A stretch of DNA of 64,000 nt from Blastocladiella emersonii ATCC 22665 (Eukaryota; Blastocladiomycota; Blastocladiomycetes; Blastocladiales; Blastocladiaceae), in NCBI GenBank assembly GCA_025594325.1, contig JANHCV010000011.1:1-64000 (forward strand), read 5' to 3'. Below the pieces are notes generated by a model. It saw nothing but the letters and a program-made list of their open reading frames with translations, did no database searches and was not told the origin of the DNA. Every line of letters starts with the position of its first letter. Within the stretch, counting starts at the first letter, position 1. Of the stretch, positions 43,984 to 55,300 are shown piece by piece. The position numbers and the translations under genes are program-made.

Positions 43984-44389
43984 CAACTCTTCTGCCAACA
44001 CCAAGATCGCCGGCGGCAAGAACACTGGCACATACGGCGGCTTCCCGAGCTGCGCGGACCCCATTTGGGCGCACTTGTTCATCGCGATTGGCAGCATTGA
44101 CAAGATTGTCATGGGGGTGCCGGACTTGAACTCCGTGTTGGTTGGGTGCGACATGGACGACGCGGCCACAGCTGCGGCTCCGACAACCATCGCGCTCGCG
44201 GCGTGCACGCCCACCGCCATTGGTGACAACCAAGCCGGTGTCCCGACGTCTACCGCCAACGCGACGAAGCGCACGGCGGCGACTGCTGCCGCAGCCGCCG
44301 AGGAGGAGCACAAGGAGGGCGTCGTCAATGACGAGCCCAAGGCGCAGCCCAAGTGGCGCCGCAGCGGCCGCCTGTCCTTGTCGACCTGA
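43984..44389 (+). pseudogene. ORF of unknown function, 3' part, split by the gypsy insertion
   Basis: Continues the frame of 38377-38687 after the element: NSSANTKIAGGKNTGTYGGF, PSCADPIWAHLFIAIGSID, KIVMGVPDLNSVLVGCDMDD, then an Ala/Thr-rich tail ending WRRSGRLSLST. The C-terminal Arg-rich end could bind nucleic acid, but no family is recognised. It lies 432 bp upstream of the RecQ gene on the same strand. Confidence 0.6.
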
Positions 44390-44821
44390 TGCACTCGCTC
44401 CCGCCCCAACTCTGTTCATTCCCCTCGCGCAGACTCGCGCAGACTCTTGTTTCCTCCCGCACAAAGATATACTTTTCGTTCTCCTACGTTCACATCGCTC
44501 CGATCCTCTTGAACTCAGAAGCTTGCAAAGCACGCGAGTCGGTGCAACGCGCTCCGCTTGCCCTTGAGTGGTTGGCGCCGCGCGGTAGTCTCGGTTCCAG
44601 ACTCCAGGGCAACGTGACCTTCGAGGCGTTGTCAAGTCAATCGCCGCCGCGTGACCCGCGGGCGCTCGTTCGGATCGACGGTGCTGGAGTCTGGTTGCAG
44701 TTTGCGTGGCGCCACGCCTCGCCTGTGCTTTCGCGCGCCCGAAACCCCCCCCCCCGCGCGCTCTGATCGCGCTCTAGCTCCCCAACCGCCTGACCTATCG
44801 CCCTCGGCGTACACTAATAAA
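44390..44821. other. Spacer upstream of the RecQ gene
   Basis: 432 bp with a run of C at about 44747-44755 and AATAAA just before the RecQ start (44816-44821). No other feature is seen. Confidence 0.35.
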
Positions 44822-47771
44822 ATGGAGTACTCGATGCAACCTATCGATCCATGTCAGTTGCAAGGGGTCAAGTCCCGCGCGGGACTCGCGGGAGTCGCGA
44901 GAGATAATTCGGCTAGGGTCGGGCCCGCTGCGTCGATGCTCGCCCGACTGCCCCGCCCACTTCGCCCGTCTCCTCCCGCTCTCCTACTGCATCATGAAAG
45001 TCGAAACGCACTCTATCGCACTGCCATGTCAGCTAATGCAATGGAATCCGCGGCGCAGGCCCGACCGGAGGGCCTGCTCCCGCACCATGACCAGATGGTC
45101 GAGACCGTCCTCTCGCTGGGTATCGACGAACCTCGACTCGAGCAGGAGCAGGTTCTCTCGCACCTGCTCGAGGGCCGCAGCGTGGTCCTCACTGCGCGGA
45201 CCGGGTTCGGCAAGTCGCTCATCTTCCACGCGATGGCGCAGCTGCTTGATGGAGAGATCGTCGTGGTCTTGTCCCCTCACCGCTCGCTTTTTCGAGATCA
45301 GCTGAGTCAGACGCGCGCGAAGGGCATCGAGGCTGCATCGTTTCACTCGGACGTTGCACCGAGCGACCGTGCGACGTCCCTGGCTCGACTGTTTAATGGT
45401 GAGGTCCGGATTGCCTTCATGACGCCCGAGTACTACGTGAACAGTTTCCACGCCGCTTGGATCTCGGAGCGACCCGCCACTCGCGTGGGCCTCATCGTCC
45501 TTGATGAGGCGCACCTCTTCGCGATCTGGTACGCAGTCTGAGCCTGCGTTCTCGTCGTTCGGAACGCATCGGCACGATGAACACGATGCTGAACGTTCTT
45601 CTCGCTCACTAGGGGCGATTCTACCTCGCAGTTCCGGCCCGAGTGCAAGCAACTGTTCAAGGCCCGCTCGCTGTTCCCCAATGCGCCTGTACTCATCATG
45701 TCGGCCACTCTTGGGAAAAAGCTGGAGCACAACATCACTCGAACTCAGCTTCAGTTTGGCAGTGACGATTACGTGCTTGTTCGCGGTCCGCTTGACCGCC
45801 CCGAGATTTACATTCGTCTCGTCCGCTCCAAGCATGCGACGACCATTCGGGATCCGGGCTCTTACGTATGCGTCTGCGCGACATCGCAACGCATCGCTCA
45901 TTCACTGACCACTAAGTCGCGCGTAGCATTACGAGTGGCTGCGCGACTACGTCATGTCTCTCAACCCTGCGAACGCGGCCAGCAAACCGCGCATTCTCGT
46001 GTACTTGTACGAACCGTTACTTGTCGTTGCCTTCTACGGCTACATGTGTGCGCTGAACCCGACCGCGGCCCCGCTTTTCGCGCATTACCACGGCGATCTC
46101 AATTCCGCGCACCACGAATCGGTGTACAACGACATGACAAGCAACGTTGAGCATGTTCAACCGCGAATTCTTTTCTCAACGCACGCGTTTGGCACCGGTG
46201 TCCATGTTCCCAACGTCCGCTGTGTCGTTTCGATCGGTAATACGCCATCCGGGGAGGAGGCGATGCAGATCATGGGCCGCGCAGGCCGCGATGGAAACCC
46301 GGCCGAGTTCATCATATACTATGCTGCTCGCAGCGCGGCTAGTGCAGCCCCGCCAGCGGTCAGCTCCTCTACTTCAACCAGCAACAAACCGATGGACTTT
46401 GTTGTTGACGCCTTCTTCCAGGGCCATGGCATCGGCGCTCCAAACGAGGACGCCCCGCCACCAAAGAAGCGTCCAAACCTCGAGTCTGAGCCCGCGCATC
46501 TTGTCTCTGAGCCCGCGGATGCAGTTGCCTCTGATCTTGCGGTTTCTGCTCCCGCTCTGCCTCTGGATCTTGAGCAACCTTCTAACTCCAGCGAGAGCTC
46601 CCCTGTTTGCGCACGTTCCGTCTTGCTTGAAATGATCAATGGAGTTCCGTCCAGCGATCATCTTGACCCGAACATTTGCTGCTCGACCCATGGCCATCCG
46701 CGCATATCTCCGATTTACAACTTCCATGTTGCAAGCGAAGATGCTCTGCATCGCTCGTTCGATTCGCTTCCTCCACCTCCATCATCCCCCCCTGCACCAA
46801 AACCAAAGGCTCCTCGTTCTCGAGTGGCTGGGCGAAAGCTCAAGGGGTTGGAATCGCTCCGCCATTTCTTTTCGAGCATCGTTGACCTGACAAACGAGCT
46901 TGGCATTGAGTTGTCCGACTGCAACGGTCTCAACATGTTTAATGTCGCCGACTTTTTGTCGGACAAGGAACTGGAACGGATAACCGCCAATGCGCATGTC
47001 CTGGCCGTCGTGAATCCCGCGTTTGATGCAGATATCCTGACCCGCGACTATTTGACTCCAGATTCTTCGCTTTTCGGACCTGACCATGTGGGACGCCTTC
47101 TCGAGCGCATTCGGCTGGCTTACACCGGGGCGTTGCCCAAGGTCGTGCCTAAGAAGGCCACCAAAAAGGCTGCTACATCGCAGCCAACCGAGGTTGCAAC
47201 AACGCAGCCGACCACGCGAACGGGCAAGGGCAAGCGGGGAGGCAAAGCCCAGCCTAAAGCGACCCAGGTCGTCGACCGCATGGATGTTGACGATCCGATT
47301 GCTCCTGAGCCGCAACTATCGGTGCCAGTTCCACTCTCCACGCCGCCGTCACTGTCGCCCGCAGTCTCAAACCCCGCTCCAGCTCCAGGATACGCGCCCC
47401 ACTTTGCTCCCACGAACATCCCGCTTCCTCAAGCTGCACCCCCTGCGACCTGGATTCCTTCTCATGCAGGCACGCTTCCCGCCCATCCGTATCCTCAACA
47501 ATTCGCAGCTCCCCATCCTGCCTCAGCTCCAGCTCCGTATATTTCGGCTAGTTCTGGCTATCCGATGTCTCCCCCGCCAACTCCTCGCTTCCCCGCCATC
47601 GACTTTTCGCCCGCAATGGCTCGGTACTTGTCCGTCGTGCACGGGATCAACGTTGCTACTCCTCAGCAAACTCCGATCGGCAATACTCAAGCTCAAGCGC
47701 CGCCGTTTACGCACGGCGCTGCCGCGGACCAAGCAACCCAGCACCACCATCCCGCGCCACCTGGCGCATGA
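44822..47771 (+). CDS. RecQ-family DNA helicase of the mobile-element / telomere-linked type
   Basis: Exons 44822-45528, 45613-45865 and 45927-47771 (introns of 84 and 61 nt) give 934 residues; an internal ATG at 45026 could also start. Motifs: QEQVLSHLLEGRSVVLTARTG, then FGKSLIFHAMA (Walker A), VVVLSPHRSLFRDQ, AFMTPEYY and VLDEAHLFAIWG. The first junction rebuilds FAIWGDSTSQFRPECKQL, the RecQ W-x-x-x-FRP block. Then come LIMSATLG, RILFSTHAFGTGVHVPNVR and MQIMGRAGRDGNPA. A Cys-containing segment (CARSVLLEMI ... NICCSTHGH) resembles the RecQ zinc region. The C-terminal 250 residues are Pro/Ala-rich with a basic patch (TGKGKRGGKAQPK). No disabling change was seen. It is convergent with the DUF6589-type gene, 205 bp apart. 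Confidence 0.88.
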
Positions 47772-47976
47772 GCCATGCATCTAGCCCAAATAAAAGGCTT
47801 CTATCATCATTTATTCTTGATTCGTCGATTTTGAGTTAATTTTTGCGACCGAGTGTCTCGGTTCGTGCGCGTGCGAGACGCGTCGATCAAACACGTGACT
47901 GCTGCGAGACACTTCTCACTTCACTCGCCGAGGCGCGCGCGTCCGCGGAACGATGGAAAATTCATATGTATTGCTC

Positions 47977-50926
47977 TTAAAATTCGTCGCTATCCTTGTC
48001 GAGCCCGGACAACTCGATTTCAATGATTTCCTCCTCGGGGTGAGGGAAAGCGAGGAGCTCGTCCGAGTTGGTGCTACTCTGCTCGCCTTGCCCCGCAGCA
48101 ACAGATGCAAGACTCGACCCCGGCATGGGATGCTTCTTCGTCACGTCCGAGTAGTCCCAGAGATCTACCATGAGGCTGGCGTCTCCCATTCGCTGCCGCC
48201 CAATGATGCTGAACGCATTGACGGTACCATCGTGCATGGGTTTCGGGTCGATAAGGCGCGAATAGATCAGGTCGACAGCCGGAGCACGGGCCTTGTCGCG
48301 AGCACGCTTATGGTAAGCGGACGGTGGAGAAATCGCGCACACGTTGTTGAACGTCGACTCGATGGCCTTAAGCTTGGGCATGGCGTGGACCAAATTGGCC
48401 GCGCTGTCAAAGGTAACGTTCGCGCCTGCGCTCTTGACCCCGATCTTGACAACACGGACGTGTTCCTCGACGTGGTGATCAATCGGGCGACAGGTGCCCG
48501 ATTCCGATTTGGCGGGATGCACAGAGCGGAGGTGAGTGGAGAGCAGGCGGTCGTACTCGGAATAGGCGCCAGCCTGACCACGGAGCTCGCTCATGATGGC
48601 GCGCTGGTAAATCTTGTGGTCCGAGCCAAGAAACGCAGCGAGAAGCGGTCGCTGGAGCCGAACCAGGGCGGGACCGTCGCCAGCGCGCACCATTTTGCTG
48701 AAATCGCGGAGGAGGAGCGCGGCCTGCAAGAACTCGCCAAGAAAAATGTGTTGCTGGGCACTCGCGGGCATGGGAATGGTTTCCTTGCTCGAGGAGCCGG
48801 AACCACGCTTCGACGCGAGGGGATTATTGCTGTAGAAATGGAGATCGGCGCTAAATGAAAGACGGGACGTTGATTAGTGGGTTCCACGAAAGCTGAAATG
48901 CGCGAGCAAGACGTACGGTGTTTTATAGTACACCCAGTTGGTCATGATCTTGTCGATCACAACAGCAATATCGTTGACAGAGAGCTTGTACGGGTCCGAG
49001 TCAGTCAGACCTCGAGCACGCTTGAGCTCGGCAAGCTCAAGCTTGAAGAGCGCACGCAAATGACACTCAAGCTTTCGGGGACGTACAAGCACATGTCAAG
49101 ATCCAACCTGTTCCTAGTTTCAGCAGCTCAGGGAGGCGTACCAGCTCGTCGATGATCCGCATGCCGGCGTGATACGTAATCTTGGCACGTTTGAGTTCCT
49201 TGCGCTGAGTAAGCTGTTTGTACCACGAGATGGACAGCTGGTCGGTGGGCTCACCCCAGAAGCGGTTCACAATCGCAGCAACGAAGTTGAACATCGTGTG
49301 CCAGTCCGAGGTGATGGGCACAATGGTGCTCAAATCCCCTCCAAAGCCGCAGTACTGTCGAGCGGCCTTTGCGGCCCATTGCATGAGAAAGGTTCCGCCA
49401 TCACCAAAGATGGGCTGCGTCGGGTGGCGACCAACGAGTCGCAGCACCTCGTCCAACACGTTGATCATGCCAGACCGCTCGCCTTCGTTCAGGTTAAGAA
49501 TCTCGACCACGCGGATCACAACCGGAAGTGTGACTGCGGGAGCTGTATTGGCGGGAAGCGCAAAGGCAGCGTGGCCAAGAACCCGAGCGTGGCCAAGGTC
49601 GGCCGCTGGCCCATCATTGCTCGAAATGTAATGCGCAATTTCGCGCCGAGCGCGCTGAAGGCGGGCCGAGCGGTCTGCCGGAGGCTCCAGAATGGCCTTG
49701 AGAGAGTAAGTAGGGGAGCCAGGCGTTCGCATAGCCGGCGTATCGTGTGCGCGAAGCAGGGCATTTCGAAGCGAGAGCTGCTCGGGCGTGAACGCGAAGT
49801 CGCACGGCTTTGGGACCTCAAAGGACAGGACAAGAGTCCAATTGTGCATGACCGAACCGTGAATCGAGGTCGATTCAGATGGAGACTGGTAAACATTGAC
49901 ATTGTCCATGGCAATCACGACAAGCGCTTTCGGATCAGCGAGGAGCTTCTTCACCGCGCCCCTGGCGCTCGTGGCCGCAAGGTTGAGGCTCCGATGGTTA
50001 GACCAGTCGGACGCTGTAACCTTCAGCTTGTTGAGGATTTTAATGACTGCGCGTGAAGCCCCACTGAGGTAATCGAGCATCATTCCGAGCGCCAGGTGCA
50101 GCGCAGAGGAGTGGCCATGCAGGAGGAAGTTGAGCGTCGTGATAATGAACATGTACGAAAGCATGGCGGGCGTTACGATTGTGGATGTCCCAGCGCGCTT
50201 GGATTGCGCGGGCGGCGAGTCGGACTCGTCCGAATCGAAGGAACTAGCCGATTCGTCAGAAGCTGGCGTCAAAGGGCGAGCCGCTGATTGTTTACGCGGA
50301 GGGGTGCTGATAGCTTTGAGTATTCTATAAAGCTGAGGGCAGATGTTCGCGCAGCGCTGGGCGATATCGCCCACGTTGAGCGCCTCAAAGTCGAGCTTTG
50401 TGCCAAGCTTCAGGTCGTTGGCGGACGCTTTGTTGAATCGTTCGAGCTCGGCATGAAGAAGCGGGATGGCCTTGGCGACTGGATCGCGGTCAATGGATGT
50501 ATCGATCAACTCAAGCAGCTCACCCCACTCGCGAGTAACCGACTCCTTGGTCGCATTTGGAAGGACGGCAAGCTTAGTATTCGCACCAGTCGGATCCAGA
50601 TCCGCACACAAGTCGATGTAGCCCTGGCGAAGGTCATCTGGCGTGAGACGCGCCAAGGCGGCCCTCGCGAGCAACTGACGATCAAGAGGTTTCCAGGGCG
50701 GGTCCCGCGGAATCGGTTGGACCATGCGACGCAAGAACCATCGACGAGGCTCCGAGTCGAGTCGCGTCCGGTCGCCCATTGACTGTACAGGGTCAGGGGG
50801 ACGACCACCGCTCGTTCCACTCCCGGCGGACGGTGCCGCGTCAGACGAGCTTGCCAAAGGGGCGGCCACCGTCGAACTGCGAGATTTCTTGGTCATAAAT
50901 GTCGGTTGCGATAGGTTAGGTTGCAT
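47977..50926 (-). CDS. DUF6589-type protein
   Basis: Three exons: 50926-49142, 49071-48917 and 48850-47977 (introns 70 and 66 nt), 937 residues. The N-terminal third is acidic and Ser-rich. The core resembles the fungal DUF6589 family: LNFLLHGHSSALHLALGMML, LSGASRAVIKILNKLKVTAS, VVIAMDNVNVYQ and FGDGGTFLMQWAAKAAR. Then come VPITSDWHTMFNFVAAIVNR, FWGEPTDQLSISWYK and, rebuilt by splicing, YHAGMRIIDELLECHLRALF. Exon 3 begins ADLHFYSNNPLASKRG and has FLGEFLQAALLLRDFSKMV. The conserved Asp/His/Glu positions (DN, GDGG, DWH) would suit a nuclease-like fold, but the family has no established activity that I know of. The reading frame is intact. The family call is from pattern memory. Confidence 0.7.
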
Positions 50927-51589
50927 AGCAGCTCACATGGAGGTGCATTCGTGGAGCTTCATTGGAGAGAGCGAACGCGGTGGGCGCCGCGCGACTTGGC
51001 CCGCATCACTTCGTCCAACACCAGTCCCCTTGACCGAGGTCGACGCATTCAATTCTCATGAAGCAGGAGGAGCTCGGATTCTCATTATCCCGCCCAAGGA
51101 TTGGGCCTTGAGAGTGGGGCGCGAGGCCGCGCGGCTCCTCCCCGCTCAATCATCGCTCCGACCACATATTTTTCACATCCATGGGTGTCAGAATAAAGCC
51201 AGAAGCTTGTTGTACTCACGTATTGCCTTAGTTGTGAAGTTCATGTCGCGGGGAGTGAGGGCGGCGCCGCAAGGGCCCGCGCTCGAGCGGCTACCACAGG
51301 GCCGCGGCCTTCGATCAAGCCTAACTCCTCAGCGGCGCGGAATCAAGGTTTGTGATTAATACGAGCGTGTAGCCCTTGCAGAGACGCGTCGATTGATATG
51401 CATATAAAGCCGATCGGGTAAGGGGTGCGGGAGCAGGAGGTTTAGAGCGCAGATCGCTTCTGGGCCGAGCAAACTGCAACCAGACCGTACGAGAGACGCG
51501 CCGTGCAGGGCGCGGTCATGTGACTCCGGAAACGTGACCCCCACGCGACCGCTCTGGCCAGCTGGATCCGCACGGTCTGGCACCGAGAC
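50927..51589. other. Spacer upstream of the DUF6589-type gene
   Basis: About 660 bp that separate the DUF6589-type start from the repeat-family 5' end. It is less GC-rich near 51,140-51,240 and 51,340-51,410. No supported ORF. Confidence 0.4.
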
Positions 51590-51784
51590 TAGCCGCGCGG
51601 CGCTTCTGCAGGTTGGGCCAAGGCCGATCACGTGCAAGGCCAGGACGCGTTGCGCCACAGCAGTCACATGAGAAACGACGCGTCTGTCACGCGTTTTTGG
51701 GTCGCTCACGTGGATCGCGCTCACGTGAGCGTCGGCACCCTATCCGGCAGCGACCCGGTCTAGAAAGAGGGCTTTAGCCCTCAA
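51590..51784 (-). mobile_element. 5' terminus of the non-LTR-derived repeat family (right edge of the 16-kb block)
   Basis: On the minus strand it begins TTGAGGGCTAAAGCCCTC, then runs through CGTGAGCGCGATCCACG and GCGCAACGCGTCCTGGCC. It matches 58044-58235 (+), about 59840-60060 (-) and about 61140-61321 (-). The hairpin GAGGGCT-TT-AGCCCTC is at 51767-51782. Homology to the other copies fades near 51,590. It directly abuts the 3' end of the next copy. Confidence 0.75.
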
Positions 51785-51818
51785 TTTGATTTTAATTATA
51801 CTTGAGACACCTAAACGC

Positions 51819-52075
51819 TGCTGTAGTGGGGGGGGTGCGTGCGAGACATGCAAGACACGCACGCGTCAAGGTCAGGTGTGGATCACGCCACCCACCGACA
51901 CCGCCTCCCACGCCTCTGCCGCGGCCCAACGCGCGGCGCACTCTTGCGCTTGGTTCCTGTTTGAGGATGGATGAAGCTGTTCCTGTTTGATACACTGGTT
52001 GATTTCCCCTGCAATACCATCCTGTCGCTGTACGTTGCGTGTATCCCGCTTCCCCTGTGCCTGAGTAGAATAGCA
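51819..52075 (+). repeat. Copia 5' LTR (257 bp)
   Basis: TGCTGTAG...GAATAGCA. Compared with the 3' LTR there are nine substitutions, every one CG versus TG or CA; the G run is 8 instead of 5. Confidence 0.95.
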
Positions 52076-52093
52076 GGTTATGAGCCCTGGTGC
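52076..52093 (+). other. Copia primer-binding site, half-tRNA(iMet) type
   Basis: GGTTATGAGCCCTGGTGC starts at the base after the 5' LTR. Its complement contains GGGCTCATAACC, the anticodon stem-loop of initiator tRNA-Met, rather than a tRNA 3' end. Drosophila copia uses the same internal priming by a cleaved tRNA. Confidence 0.75.
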
Positions 52094-52234
52094 AGCCTCT
52101 CGCCGCAGCTCAAGAAGACACAGGAGATGTCTTTCACGTAACCAGCAACCTCAAGCTGTCATGAGGACAGCAGGGGTAGAAGGCTCCGCCGGAAGGCGTA
52201 GAGCATGATGGTCGCTTGCCCCACAAGGGGGCTT

Positions 52235-52393
52235 GAGCACCAAAGCTCGCCCTTTGAGGGGGCTAGAGCACCAAGGAGCTTTGCTCGCCCCTCAAGGGAG
52301 CTGGAGCACCAAGGAGATTTGCTCGCCCCTCAAGGGAGCTGGAGGACCAAGGAGATTTGCTCGCCCCTCAAGGGAGCTGGAGCACCAAGGAGA
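52235..52393 (+). repeat. 38-bp tandem repeats in the copia leader
   Basis: Three full 38-bp units (52266-52303, 52304-52341, 52342-52379) with core GCTCGCCCCTCAAGGGAGCT, a degenerate unit before and a partial unit after. The core contains the inverted repeat CCCCTCAAGGG. Confidence 0.9.
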
Positions 52394-52398
52394 CAACC

Positions 52399-55300
52399 AT
52401 GGACAAGAAGCTGACCCGACATGGCGTCGCGCGCGCTTCCAGATGACCAACGTCAACATGGACAAGCAGAACAAGGCCAAGGCAGTCATCGCTGACGCCA
52501 TGTTCCAGTACTTCAACACAATCAACTGACGTCCTGTACGCGCCCAACCTGGCGCGTCGCCTGATCAGCACAACGCAGCTGCAGCGCGACAGCGTGACGT
52601 CGACGTTCCCCGCCAACAAGACCACCTTCACGCTGGAGCTGGCCTGCGGCTGCAAGATCAAGGGCGCGATCCACGGGCGCCTCCCAACGCTTGTTGGCGT
52701 GCTGCCCGCTCGCGCGCAGGCGCGCGTGCCCAAGGCCAAGAAGGCTCACTTCCACCACCCAACGGAGGAGTTGGCCATGATGGTTGCCAATCTTGGCACG
52801 TACGCGGGGCCGCACCCCAACGTCTGTTTCTAGGCGTGCCCGTTGGACAAGGACATGAAGAAGGCCGTCAACAAGGAGCGCGCCGTGGCCGTCGAGGTCA
52901 TGACCAAGATCAATGAGCAGTCGTTTGCCAACATGATTGGCAAGGAGACCAACGCGCAGCACACGGCGCTGGTGGCGTGCGCGACCGTCCCCGAGGCTGG
53001 CGCGTGCGACGCCACGTTCCACATGTTTGCTGACGCGACGCTCAACTACTCGCCGCAGCACGTTGCGCACGTGTGGCTTGGTCACCCAGGCGCCCACGTC
53101 ATCAAGGCGGTCCTCGCGGACCCGGCGTACAAGCTGGGCGACCTCGCCCGTCAATGCACTGGGAACCGCAGCAACAAGGACGTGGGCGGCATCTGCGTGT
53201 TGTGCGTCACAGCCAACATCCAGCGCGGCCCGTCGGCGGGCCCCGCGGGCGAGAAGACCAAGGCGCGCCTCGAGTGCCTGCTCTTCAACCTCGCCATTGT
53301 CAACGAGGCCGCCGTTGAGGACAAGACGTGCATCCTGCTTGTGCTCAACGACTACACGCGCAAGGCCTGGGCGTTTGCCCTCGAGGCCAAGTCCAACGCG
53401 CCCGAGTTCATCATGAAGCTTGTCAACCGCCTCGAGAACAAGACCAACACCACCGTCAAGCGGTTCCGCTTGGACAACGGCGGCGAGTTCAAGAACAAGA
53501 CGCTCACCGAGTGGGCCGCCGCCAAGGGCATCAAGTGGCATTTCTTGCCGCCAGGTAACCACCACGCCGACAGGCGCATCAAGTGGCTGGTGCAGGACGT
53601 GACTGTCAAGGCCCGCGCGTCGATCGCTGCCGCTGTTGACCTGCCTGAGACGTACTAGCCGTACACGTTCACGGCCGCGTGTTTTGTCTGCAACTGCCTC
53701 CCGAGCACCGCGCTCGAGCAGCCCAAGGGCCGCTACCACATCTCGCCGCACGAGGCGTGGTGGGTGAGGCGCCGGATCTTGGCATCTTCCACGCGTGGTT
53801 GGCGGACGTGGTTGTCCGTTCCCCGCGCAACAAAATCAGCAAGATCCGCCCGCATGGTTCCTCGATGCGCCTGCTCGGCTACACCAGCAGCGGTGCCGCG
53901 TACATGTTGTCAACCTTGAGACCCAGGAGATCCACACCACCAGCTGGGCCGTGTTTGACGAGACCCGCGTCATGGAGCGGTCGTTCCGCCGGCGGTCGGC
54001 GGGAGCTGCTGCGCCCGAGTCGGCGGGAGCTGCCGCGCCCGAGTCGGCGGGAGCTGCCGCGCCCAGGTCGGCGGGAGCTGTTGCGCCGCAGCCGGCGGAA
54101 GCTGCTGCGCCGCAGTTGGCGGGAGCTCCGGTTGCCGTGTCCACCGCTGCGCGGCGGGAGGGTGCGGGCAGCAAAGCCGCCGCAGCACCGCATCGCGATG
54201 TCGCCGGTCCCGATCGCGATTACGGTGCCACGGACCTGGTGCCCATTGGTGATCACGGCGTCGCGGCTCGGAAACGTGCTGCATCTCCCGCGCCTGATCT
54301 GGAGCGCAAGCCAAAGCGCACCAACCCGGCCCGCTCAAACCGCGGCCAGCTGCCGGCCAAGTTCAAGGACTTGGACACCACCATTGATCCAACGGACGAC
54401 GCTGCGCGAAACAGCAGCGCGCGCGACAAGTACACGCTTGACTACGGGTTCATTGCGGCGCTGCTGGACGACAAGGCCGCCGCGTTCCTTGGCGAGTTTG
54501 TCAACATCCTGACGCCTCGGACGTATAAGGAGGCCATGTCCAGCGCGCAGTGGGCCGAGTGGGTCCAGGCCATCAAGGAGGAGCTCCAGTCCCTCATCAA
54601 CAACGACACGTTCGAGATTGTCAAGTGGCCAGTGCGCGGCAATGGCCGCATGGCCCACGTCATCACGTCCATGTTCGTGTTCGCGCTCAAGCGCAACAAC
54701 GAGGGCGAGGTGACCCGCTTCAAGGCGCGTCTCGTTGCGCACGGAAACCAGCAGATCAAGGGCCGCGACTTCAACACGACGTTCGCGCCCGCCGTCGCCC
54801 ACGGATTGGCGCGCACGCTGTTTGCCATCGCCGCCGCGCAGGGCCTGCCCGTTCATTCAATGGACGTGACGAGCGCGTACGTCCACGCTGAAGGAAACGG
54901 TGTACATGCGCGCGCCCAAGGGCATGGACATCAAGGACGGCCACGTCCTGAAGCTCAAGAAGTCGCTGTACGGTCTGCGCCAGGCTGGCCACGAGTGGTC
55001 GAACCACCTCGCCGCCATCCTCATCAAGAACGGGTTCATCGCCAGCGCCGCCGACTGCTGCGTGTACATTCGGCGTACGCGCACGTCCGTCACGTACCTG
55101 ATCGCCTACGTCGACGACATCCTGATCGCGGGCACCGACGAGAAGGAGGTCGCCGCTGTCAAGGCCGCGCTCGCGCGAGAGCTCAAGATCAAGGACCTGG
55201 GCCTGGCCTCGAAATACCTCAACATGCAGGTGATCCAGACCAAGGACGGTATCTGGATCGGCCAGCCGCAGTACACGCGCGACCTGATCAAGGAGTTCGG

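Noticed and set aside
51360-51780. Short ORFs near the right edge of the 16-kb block as genes
   Set aside because: They coincide with the non-coding leader shared by four repeat-family copies.
35348-51784. Reading the GAGGGCTAAAGCCC palindromes as terminal inverted repeats of a DNA transposon
   Set aside because: They are hairpins within the two different ends of a family that also carries RNase H and zinc-knuckle tails; no transposase was found. Left open only as an alternative.
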